Program-made: the position numbers and the translations under genes
Part shown: one piece after another, positions 1 through 5,066 of the stretch
Numbering within the stretch: the first letter of the stretch is position 1
How the letters are laid out: each line of letters opens with the position of its first letter
Notes under the pieces: generated by a model
Told to the model about the DNA's origin: nothing
Seen by the model: only the letters and a program-made list of their open reading frames with translations
The model's database searches: none
Assembly (NCBI GenBank): GCA_009700155.1
Contig: WLMP01000061.1
Coordinates: forward strand, 1-5,657
DNA from: Actinomycetota bacterium
GTDB lineage: Bacteria; Actinomycetota; Actinomycetes; Nanopelagicales; Nanopelagicaceae
DNA: 5,657 bases
Reading direction: 5' to 3'

Positions 1-707
1 GTTTGGGTGCTAAAAGCGGAGATCTAATAATTTCTTTAGGCACAAGTGGTACGGCTTTTTTTGTTTCAGATACACCAACTACTGATCCAACTGGAGCAGT
101 GGCAGGATTTGCCGATTTAACTGGGCGTTATTTACCATTAGTTTGCACCTTAAATGCGGCCAGAGTCTTAGATGTAGTTTCAAAGTTACTTGGAAAAACC
201 CATGATGAAATTGGAAACTTAGCATTAGCTGCTAAACCCGGTGCGCAAGGATTAACAATGCTGCCTTATTTTGAAGGTGAGCGCACACCAAATCGTCCAA
301 ATGCAAAGGGGTTATTAGCTGGAATTACAAATAGTAATTTAACTGCTGAAAATATTTCTAGAGCTGCAATTGAGGCGATTTTATGTTCCCTGGTTGATTC
401 TTTTGATCAATTAAAAACAAGTGGTGCAAAAATAGAACGGGTAATGATTATTGGCGGTGCTGCAAAAAATCCTGGAATTGGTCCTGTGGCCTCAGCAATT
501 CTTGGTAGGCAGGTCATGACATTTCCACCAATGGAGTTAGTAGCAGATGGTGCTGCGCGGCAAGCTGCTTGGGCGCTATTAGGTGAAATTCCTAATTGGA
601 AAATTCCAAATGTGATAAAAAGTGAGGCAGCGCATTCACCTTTTGTATTAGAAAATCACCGAGAGTTAAAGAATAATTCAAACTCTATAGATGCAATTGA
701 ATTTTAA
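1..707 (+). CDS. xylB: Xylulokinase (FGGY carbohydrate kinase), C-terminal part, cut by window start
   Basis: This is the C-terminal half of an FGGY-family sugar kinase, most likely xylulokinase, which uses ATP to phosphorylate D-xylulose to xylulose 5-phosphate in the cytoplasm. The frame is open from the first bases, and the TTG at position 3 is an internal leucine codon rather than a start, so the N-terminal FGGY domain lies upstream of the window. Counting from that codon, I see the phosphate-binding motif SLGTSGT (11-17), PYFEGERTPN (88-97), typical of xylulokinases, the adenosine-site GGAAKNP (151-157) and DGAARQAAWAL (182-192), another XylB hallmark. The last 40 or so residues are polar and variable. 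The TAA at 705-707 lies one base from the stop of the opposing PfkB gene. Lysine codons are mostly AAA (8 of 11). Another pentulose or hexulose substrate remains possible, as FGGY specificity is hard to read from the C-terminus alone. Confidence 0.88.
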   Translation, partial: LGAKSGDLIISLGTSGTAFFVSDTPTTDPTGAVAGFADLTGRYLPLVCTLNAARVLDVVSKLLGKTHDEIGNLALAAKPGAQGLTMLPYFEGERTPNRPNAKGLLAGITNSNLTAENISRAAIEAILCSLVDSFDQLKTSGAKIERVMIIGGAAKNPGIGPVASAILGRQVMTFPPMELVADGAARQAAWALLGEIPNWKIPNVIKSEAAHSPFVLENHRELKNNSNSIDAIEF

Positions 708-708
708 T

Positions 709-1641
709 TTAGATATCTGATATCTCAAGCTCACTATGGCTTGAGATAAACTCTTTAATCCGCTCTAAGTTTGGTTTTCTAATTGAGCCCTGTGGTAATT
801 CAGCCACCGAAGCTGCTGCGGCACTAGCAAATTTTAACCGTTCAATTGTGTTCATATTATTTAAGATTCCATATGCATAGGCGCCATGGAAAATATCGCC
901 GGTGCCATTTGTATCAGTGGCAGTGATCTTATAGGCACCAAGCTTTCTAATTGCCGGTGTTGTGGCATCTCTAAAGTAGCAACCATTTGCACCATCCGTT
1001 AATACGACAGCGTTTCTGGAGTCATTCCATAACGCATTAATAATCTCTGATACTTCCTCTTTGCCGGTCACCTTTTTGGCAAAATTAATTGGTAAAACTG
1101 GATCTGAAACACAATCAATCATTTCAAGAATTATTGATTTTTCAATAAAGAATTGTTCGGCATCTAGTACTACTGGAATTTTGTTCTCTATACATTTTTT
1201 TACTACCGCTAAGGTGCCAGGAGGACAAATACCAGCATCGACCATAAGTAATTGGGCTTGCGAAATTGCTTTTTCAACTTTTGAATTATCTGGAAGTTTT
1301 ATATGGTGAAGTGGCTCATCGTCGTAAACTATGAATCTATCCCCATCACCGGTGATAATAATTGTTGCCTCTGCTGGATGAGATTTGGCGTCGTAATCGA
1401 CAAACTCAATGCTTACGCCATTTAATTTGAAATCATCTAGTGCCGATTGCCATTTAGGTTCATCGCTCATTGTGCCAACATATGCAGTTTGAATACCTAG
1501 GGCTGATATAGCAACTAAAGAGTTTCTGACATTGCCACCAAATCTATTTTCGCGGCGGATGATTTTGCCTTTTTCATCTTTCCACTTCACATTTGTAACT
1601 AAAATTTGATCAGATGCAATACAACCTATTCCAATAATCAT
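709..1641 (-). CDS. PfkB-family carbohydrate kinase, ketohexokinase-like
   Basis: This is a complete 310-residue ribokinase-fold (PfkB) sugar kinase, a normal length for the family, which transfers phosphate from ATP to a sugar hydroxyl in the cytoplasm. The N-terminal PfkB signature is visible as FGGNVRN followed by SLVAISALG (34-49). The nucleotide-site strand TDGANGC is at 215-221. The C-terminal signature DTNGTGD is at 243-249, with Asp249 the expected catalytic base. The spacing of GGN, the LG..TAYVG strand and a P...ATIII...GDRFIVYDD stretch (89-108) recalls ketohexokinases, so fructose or another ketose is a reasonable guess. Ribokinase, fructokinase or sulfofructose kinase activity cannot be excluded. 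The ATG at 1641 gives the expected MIIGIG first strand. No Shine-Dalgarno is visible before it, so a leaderless transcript is possible. The gene diverges from the importer operon and converges with xylB. Its last codons contain a perfect hairpin. Confidence 0.88.
   Translation of the reverse strand: MIIGIGCIASDQILVTNVKWKDEKGKIIRRENRFGGNVRNSLVAISALGIQTAYVGTMSDEPKWQSALDDFKLNGVSIEFVDYDAKSHPAEATIIITGDGDRFIVYDDEPLHHIKLPDNSKVEKAISQAQLLMVDAGICPPGTLAVVKKCIENKIPVVLDAEQFFIEKSIILEMIDCVSDPVLPINFAKKVTGKEEVSEIINALWNDSRNAVVLTDGANGCYFRDATTPAIRKLGAYKITATDTNGTGDIFHGAYAYGILNNMNTIERLKFASAAAASVAELPQGSIRKPNLERIKEFISSHSELEISDI
721..748. terminator. Hairpin inside 3' end of the PfkB kinase gene
   Basis: A perfect 10-bp inverted repeat, TATCTCAAGC (721-730) and GCTTGAGATA (739-748), encloses an 8-base loop. 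It lies within the last codons of the minus-strand kinase and just past the xylB stop. There is only one base between the two genes, so the hairpin is well placed to end the xylB transcript, and possibly the kinase transcript in the other direction. Neither side has a clear run of T, so it may work with Rho or mainly protect mRNA 3' ends. Confidence 0.5.
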
Positions 1642-1811
1642 AATTTTTATTTAAGCAGCTTTTGTATCTGAATAAGTTGGGTATACATATTTATTAACCT
1701 AATCTGACTGCTTATGCTCAATTTTCTCCCTAATAAGCTGAATTACTATTAACTGTAGTGGCGCTTAATTACTTTACAAAGTTTATATTTTTTTAAATGC
1801 AATCTCTTAAG

Positions 1812-1835
1812 AAAAACCCATCAGTAGGGTTTTTT
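1812..1835. terminator. Bidirectional terminator-like hairpin
   Basis: AAAAACCC (1812-1819), a 7-base loop and GGGTTTTT (1827-1834) form a perfect 8-bp stem with a run of six T on the + strand (1830-1835) and five T on the - strand. This is the classic intrinsic-terminator layout, although the GC core is only 3 bp. No gene on the + strand ends just before it. It may therefore end a short unannotated transcript, stop antisense transcription running left from the importer leader, or insulate the two divergent units. Confidence 0.5.
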
Positions 1836-2030
1836 AGACTAGGCCAAGTGGCTAGGTTAAAGACGGAGGATTTGGCTTAAATCGGGACTCTCAACTGTTA
1901 CTCGAGGGTCCTAACTGAGCGCGAATATAACAGGTTCGTAATAACAAATTCGAGAATCTGGGTTGTCTATCAGGGCATATTAAGTAAGAATACCTCTGAA
2001 TATCCGCACTACCCTATAGGAGGGAATAGT
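1836..2030 (+). promoter_or_regulatory. Candidate structured 5' leader of the frcBCA operon
   Basis: Six potential stems follow one another. They are CTAG(g)CC/GGCTAG (1839-1855, bulged G), GATTT/AAATC (1869-1883), GGACTCTC/GAGGGTCC (1885-1911, 8 bp with one G-U), CAGGTTC/GAATCTG (1931-1960, one G-U), GG(c)ATATT/AATATCC (1974-2005, bulged C), and ACTACCCT with AGGG-aa-TAGT (2008-2030). The last encloses the Shine-Dalgarno site. The loop bases CTGTTA (1895-1900) are complementary to TAACAG (1928-1933), which would allow a pseudoknot competing with the fourth stem. I do not recognise a known riboswitch family. The transcription start is unknown, so the leader's extent is inferred. Some of the shorter stems may be chance. 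Confidence 0.35.
2018..2024 (+). promoter_or_regulatory. Strong Shine-Dalgarno site of frcB, potentially sequestered
   Basis: AGGAGGG ends 8 bases before the frcB ATG and is a near-perfect match to the anti-Shine-Dalgarno sequence, which fixes the start at 2033. The same bases can pair in a local hairpin: CCCT (2012-2015) with AGGG (2021-2024), extended by ACTA (2008-2011) with TAGT (2027-2030) across a two-base AA bulge. Translation could therefore depend on whether this hairpin is open. Confidence 0.8.
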
Positions 2031-2032
2031 AA

Positions 2033-3112
2033 ATGAAGAAATTCTTCACAAGAAAATCCGTTGCTGCAATTGCAGTACTTGGAGCTTCGACATTACTACT
2101 TTCTGCTTGTTCATCTTCTGATGATGCAGGTGGAGACAGAGTAGGTGTTTCACTTATTCTAAAGAATGATACAAACCCATTCTTCGTTGCAATGACTGCA
2201 GGAGCAAAGGCTAAGGCTGCCGAACTAGGCGTTGAACTTAGCGTTGCTGCAGGAAAAGATGAGAACGATGATGCTGCACAGATTGCTGCAATTGAAAACG
2301 CAATCTCAAAGAAGGATGCAGGAATTTTGATTACACCTATTTCAGGTGGAGTTTACAATGCAATTACACAGGCTCGCGAAGCTGGTCTATATGTAATCGC
2401 ACTTGATACACCAACTGATCCAGCAGATATCGTTGACATTACATTTGCAACAGATAACTGCAGAGCCGGTGAGTTAATCGGTCAATGGGCAGCTGTAAAG
2501 ATGGGCGGCAAGAAAGCTGTTATCGCACTTCTAGATATCTTCAACGATAAGAACGTGCCAACTGACTACTGCCGTAACAATGGTTTCTTGAAGGGAATGG
2601 GAATTCCACTAGGAGATCCAAAGAGACTTGCTGATGAACCAAAGACAGGTAAGTACACATTCGGTAAGGGTGGCGCTTACGAGATCGTTGGTAACGTTGC
2701 AACACTTGGCGCCGAAGATGGTGGACGTACAGGTATGGAGCAATTACTTGCAAAGAATCCAAACATCAACCTTGTTTACACTCTAAATGAGCCAGCTGCT
2801 GCTGGTGCTTATGCTGCGCTTAAGGCTGCAGGAAAAGAAAAGGGTGTAGTTATCGTTTCTGTTGACGGTGGCCGCGCAGGTGTTGAGAATGTTAAGGCTG
2901 GAATCATTGGTGCTACTTCACAGCAGTACCCATTATTGATGGCAGACCTTGGCGTTCAAGCAATTTATGACCTTATTAAGTCTGGCACAACGCCAAAAAC
3001 TTCAGAGGGTCTAGATTTCTTTGATACCGGTGTTAAGTTGATTACTGATGACCCACAAGAGGGAGTTCCATCAGAGTCAGTTCAATACGGTCTAGATAAC
3101 GCCTGGGGTTAA
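2033..3112 (+). CDS. frcB: Fructose-type ABC importer, substrate-binding lipoprotein
   Basis: This 359-residue protein is the extracellular sugar-binding component of a CUT2-class ABC importer. Residues 1-26 form a lipoprotein signal peptide: basic MKKFFTRK, a hydrophobic core, then lipobox LSAC with Cys26 as the lipidated residue. A Ser/Asp-rich linker follows, then a type I periplasmic-binding-protein fold (about 36-345) with the ribose/galactose-binding-family features VSLILKNDTNPFF (39-51), AIENAISKKDAGILI (86-100), ALDTPTD (123-129) and SVDGGRAG (276-283). Position ahead of a FrcC-like permease and FrcA-like ATPase supports FrcB, whose characterised relative binds fructose, mannose and ribose. 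The ligand cannot be fixed from sequence alone. Cys143 and Cys180 are the only other cysteines and could form a disulfide. Lysine codons are mainly AAG (20 of 26), unlike the xylB fragment, suggesting high expression. A possible structured leader and a cluster of hairpins at the 3' end flank the gene. Confidence 0.85.
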   Translation: MKKFFTRKSVAAIAVLGASTLLLSACSSSDDAGGDRVGVSLILKNDTNPFFVAMTAGAKAKAAELGVELSVAAGKDENDDAAQIAAIENAISKKDAGILITPISGGVYNAITQAREAGLYVIALDTPTDPADIVDITFATDNCRAGELIGQWAAVKMGGKKAVIALLDIFNDKNVPTDYCRNNGFLKGMGIPLGDPKRLADEPKTGKYTFGKGGAYEIVGNVATLGAEDGGRTGMEQLLAKNPNINLVYTLNEPAAAGAYAALKAAGKEKGVVIVSVDGGRAGVENVKAGIIGATSQQYPLLMADLGVQAIYDLIKSGTTPKTSEGLDFFDTGVKLITDDPQEGVPSESVQYGLDNAWG

Positions 3113-3118
3113 TCCCAG
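3103..3118 (+). repeat. Small hairpin over the frcB stop codon
   Basis: CTGGG (3103-3107) and CCCAG (3114-3118) are inverted repeats, extendable by a G-U pair to 6 bp with loop TTAA. The stem begins in the last two codons of frcB and encloses its TAA stop. It is the first of three adjacent hairpins and may help define the frcB mRNA 3' end. Confidence 0.4.
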
Positions 3119-3120
3119 AT

Positions 3121-3141
3121 CTATTAGTTAAAAACTAATAG
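3121..3141 (+). repeat. Perfect A+T-rich hairpin after frcB
   Basis: CTATTAGTT (3121-3129) and AACTAATAG (3133-3141) form a perfect 9-bp stem with an AAA loop, just upstream of the stronger GC-rich hairpin. Part of its right arm, AATAGTA (3137-3143), is also complementary to TACTATT (3181-3187) at the base of that hairpin, so the two could exchange partners. Confidence 0.55.
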
Positions 3142-3151
3142 TAAAGAAGTA

Positions 3152-3184
3152 AGTAGGGCGGCTGAATTATTCAGCCGCCCTACT
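3152..3184 (+). terminator. Strong intercistronic hairpin between frcB and frcC (attenuator or mRNA stabiliser)
   Basis: AGTAGGGCGGCTGAA (3152-3166) and its exact complement (3170-3184) form a perfect 15-bp stem with a TTA loop. It is GC-rich in the middle and one of the most stable structures in the window. The downstream bases ATTTAC do not make a proper T-run, so termination is likely partial at most. Placed between a binding-protein gene and its permease gene, it fits the known role of such hairpins: protecting upstream mRNA and lowering expression of the downstream membrane components. Confidence 0.75.
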
Positions 3185-3185
3185 A

Positions 3186-3214
3186 TTTACAATTTGCATT
3201 ACTGTGAATAAACT
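3186..3214 (+). promoter_or_regulatory. Possible internal promoter for frcCA
   Basis: TTTACA (3186-3191, 5 of 6 to the -35 consensus), a 17-bp spacer and TAAACT (3209-3214, fitting the TANNNT -10 pattern) lie directly after the intercistronic hairpin and before the frcC ribosome binding site. In A+T-rich DNA such pairs arise by chance, so this is only a candidate. Confidence 0.28.
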
Positions 3215-3227
3215 ATTAAAAAGTATC

Positions 3228-3234
3228 GAGAGGG
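3228..3234 (+). promoter_or_regulatory. Shine-Dalgarno site deciding the GTG start of frcC
   Basis: GAGAGGG lies 6 bases before GTG at 3241. This supports the non-ATG start, which also gives the same MSK opening seen in the downstream ATPase gene. Confidence 0.7.
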
Positions 3235-3240
3235 AAAATA

Positions 3241-4269
3241 GTGAGTAAAACTGACTCGGCAATAGATGCAGCAGAAACATTTAAGGGTCGCGCAACAACT
3301 AAGCAAAAGGTGCAAACAACACTGCACAGCTATCCCTGGTTAAGCTCAGCAGCGGTATTGATCGTTGCAGTCTTCGTATTTAGCTTTGGTAATGAAAACT
3401 TTCTAACCACTAATAACCTTTCCCTGATCCTGCAACAGACTGCAGTAATTGGTGCAATCGCAGCAGGTCAAACTCTTATTATTTTAACTGCAGGTATTGA
3501 TTTATCTTGCGGTGCTATCGCAATCTTTGCCTCAATGGTGATGGCAAAAACAGCATTTGTTAATGGCTGGCCAGGCTGGGCAGCATTCCTATTAGGAATT
3601 GCAGTTGGAACCGGTGCTGGTGCTTTCAATGGTTGGTTAATTACAAAGGTAAACCTGCCACCATTTATCGTAACTTTAGGAACATTTAACGTATTTTCAG
3701 CATTGACTCTGTTCTATGCAACTGGTCGAACCATTATGGATAAAGAGCTAGATCCTATGTTCCTCTACTTAGGTGAGCCGATTACCATATTTAGTAACTT
3801 TAGAATTACCTACGGCGTATTGCTAGTAATCGTTATGTATTGCGTACTGGCATTTGCACTTCGTTACACCGCCTGGGGACGCCATGTTTACGCAGTCGGT
3901 GATGATATTGAAGCTGCCCGCTTAGCTGGTATTCAGGTAAAGCGAGTATTAATGAGCGTTTATGTCAGCGCAGGATTTATCTTTGCGGTTACATCTTGGA
4001 TCATTATTGGCCGTGTTGGAGCTGCCAGCCCTAACTCTGGTACTAACTTGAACCTAGATTCAATCACTGCGGTAGTAATCGGCGGCACCAGCTTGTTTGG
4101 TGGTCGCGGTGCAATATTTGGTTCGCTAATCGGAGCGGTTATCGTAGGTGTATTTAGAAATGGACTTACGCTAGCTGGTGTAGATCTTTACTACCAGACA
4201 TTCGCAGTTGGATTATTAATTATCACCGCTGTTTCAATCGATCAATGGATTAGAAAGGCACGGGTATGA
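3241..4269 (+). CDS. frcC: Fructose-type ABC importer, permease
   Basis: This 342-residue integral membrane protein of the BPD_transp_2 (RbsC/AraH/FrcC) family forms the homodimeric channel of a CUT2 sugar importer. A polar cytoplasmic N-terminus (1-35) is followed by hydrophobic segments at roughly 36-50, 64-83, 88-106, 112-134, 141-161, 190-208, 238-258, 291-306 and 318-332. Family hallmarks are AAGQTLIILTAGIDLS (74-89), KVNLPPFIVTLGT (136-148), the cytoplasmic coupling-loop motif AARLAGI (225-231) before VKRVL, and GGTSLFGGRG (281-290). The pattern resembles rhizobial FrcC closely. Translation starts at GTG behind a good Shine-Dalgarno. The stop overlaps the ATPase start in ATGA, so the two products are probably translationally coupled. 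An RbsC-type transporter for ribose or another monosaccharide is the main alternative. Confidence 0.86.
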   Translation: MSKTDSAIDAAETFKGRATTKQKVQTTLHSYPWLSSAAVLIVAVFVFSFGNENFLTTNNLSLILQQTAVIGAIAAGQTLIILTAGIDLSCGAIAIFASMVMAKTAFVNGWPGWAAFLLGIAVGTGAGAFNGWLITKVNLPPFIVTLGTFNVFSALTLFYATGRTIMDKELDPMFLYLGEPITIFSNFRITYGVLLVIVMYCVLAFALRYTAWGRHVYAVGDDIEAARLAGIQVKRVLMSVYVSAGFIFAVTSWIIIGRVGAASPNSGTNLNLDSITAVVIGGTSLFGGRGAIFGSLIGAVIVGVFRNGLTLAGVDLYYQTFAVGLLIITAVSIDQWIRKARV

Positions 4270-5066
4270 GTAAATCAAAAGCACCAGTTCTTGAAGCAAA
4301 AAGTCTGGTTAAAACCTATGGTCGCGTAATCGCAATTGATGGCGCGGATTTGCAACTTTTCCCTGGTGAAATTCTTGCCGTAGTTGGCGATAATGGCGCT
4401 GGTAAATCCACAATGATTAAGTGTCTATCTGGTGCTGAAATGCCAGATGGTGGATCAATGGAGCTAGATGGTGTCCCAATTACATTCAAACGTCAGAAAG
4501 ATAGTAGAGATGCTGGCATTGAAACTGTTTATCAGACTTTAGCGGTATCACCAGCTCTTGATATTGCAGCAAACCTATTCCTTGGCCGTGAGGTTCGTAA
4601 AAAAGGAGTACTTGGGGTTTTATTTAGAATGTTAGATAACTCAGGAATGCGCAAGCGTGCTAAAGATGAGATTACTGCTTTGGGTATCGGTACTATCCAA
4701 AATATTAGCCAAGCAGTTGAAACCTTATCTGGAGGTCAGCGCCAAGCAGTTTCAGTTGCTCGCGCAGCTGCTTTCGGACAAAAGGTAATCATTCTGGATG
4801 AACCAACTGCAGCTCTTGGTGTTAAAGAGTCAGGACAGGTATTGAAGTTAATTCAAAGCCTTCGTCAAAGAGGTTTATCAATTATTTTGATTAGCCATAA
4901 TATGCCGCAGGTTTTTGAAGTAGCAGATCGCATTCATATTCAAAGACTAGGCAAGCGAGCCGCAGTTGTTACGCCTAAGAGCCACACTATGAATGAAGTG
5001 GTTGCGGTTATGACTGGTGCTTTAAAGCTAGATGTTAAAGATCAAACCTTAGGGCCTGTTAACTAA
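4266..5066 (+). CDS. frcA: Fructose-type ABC importer, ATP-binding protein
   Basis: This 266-residue cytoplasmic ATPase powers the importer. It has a single nucleotide-binding domain, as FrcA does, whereas RbsA/XylG/MglA proteins of the same transporter class carry two in about 500 residues. All motifs are intact: Walker A GDNGAGKST (41-49), Q-loop Gln90 in VYQ, signature LSGGQ (154-158), Walker B VIILDEP (174-180) with Glu179, D-loop region TAALG (181-185) and switch His211. Segments such as IETVYQ (85-90), ALGVKES (183-189), LISHNMP (208-214) and FEVADRIHI (217-225) match rhizobial FrcA as I remember it, making this the firmest assignment of the three. The ATG overlaps the frcC stop by 4 bp; only a weak AAAGG (4254-4258) precedes it, consistent with coupling. 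Its TAA overlaps the stop of the opposing gene by 4 bases. Confidence 0.9.
   Translation: MSKSKAPVLEAKSLVKTYGRVIAIDGADLQLFPGEILAVVGDNGAGKSTMIKCLSGAEMPDGGSMELDGVPITFKRQKDSRDAGIETVYQTLAVSPALDIAANLFLGREVRKKGVLGVLFRMLDNSGMRKRAKDEITALGIGTIQNISQAVETLSGGQRQAVSVARAAAFGQKVIILDEPTAALGVKESGQVLKLIQSLRQRGLSIILISHNMPQVFEVADRIHIQRLGKRAAVVTPKSHTMNEVVAVMTGALKLDVKDQTLGPVN

Larger units (their letters stand above)
1642..2032. other. Divergent intergenic region between PfkB kinase and frcB
   Basis: This 391-bp region has no supported protein-coding gene. The left part (1642-1811) must hold the promoter of the minus-strand kinase. It is very A+T-rich, and I find no convincing -35/-10 pair or Shine-Dalgarno there. 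It contains a small inverted repeat, ACTTT-AC-AAAGT (1771-1782). A terminator-like hairpin sits at 1812-1835. The right part (1836-2032) is the presumed upstream and leader region of the importer operon, with several potential stems and a strong ribosome binding site. TATAAC at 1926-1931 resembles a -10 element but has no good -35 partner. TTGTCT (1963-1968), 17 bp and AAGAAT (1986-1991) is a second weak promoter candidate. Confidence 0.6.

Noticed and set aside
3..5. TTG as the start of the FGGY kinase
   Set aside because: The protein begins mid-domain just before SLGTSGT, so the real start lies before the window.
1061..1309. 82-codon open frame on the + strand inside the PfkB kinase gene
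   Set aside because: It is antisense to a clear family member, its translation has no recognisable features, and no ribosome site precedes it.
1648..1700. Promoter of the PfkB kinase on the - strand (TTAATA-17-TATTCA)
   Set aside because: The match to consensus is too poor in such A+T-rich DNA to call, although a promoter must lie in this area.
1652..1714. Inverted repeat TAAGCAG/CTGCTTA with about 49 bases between arms
   Set aside because: Seven bases at this distance is near chance expectation, and the position relative to a promoter is unknown.
1714..1752. A 12-codon ATG reading frame upstream of the terminator-like hairpin, possibly a leader peptide
   Set aside because: There is no Shine-Dalgarno before it, no run of regulatory codons, and a frame this short is expected by chance.
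1931..1960. Part of a tRNA, because of the GTTCG and CAGGTTC-like T-arm sequence
   Set aside because: No acceptor stem, anticodon arm or D-arm fits around it.
2541..2762. 73-codon open frame on the - strand inside frcB
   Set aside because: It is a shadow of the strongly coding frcB frame with no supporting signals.
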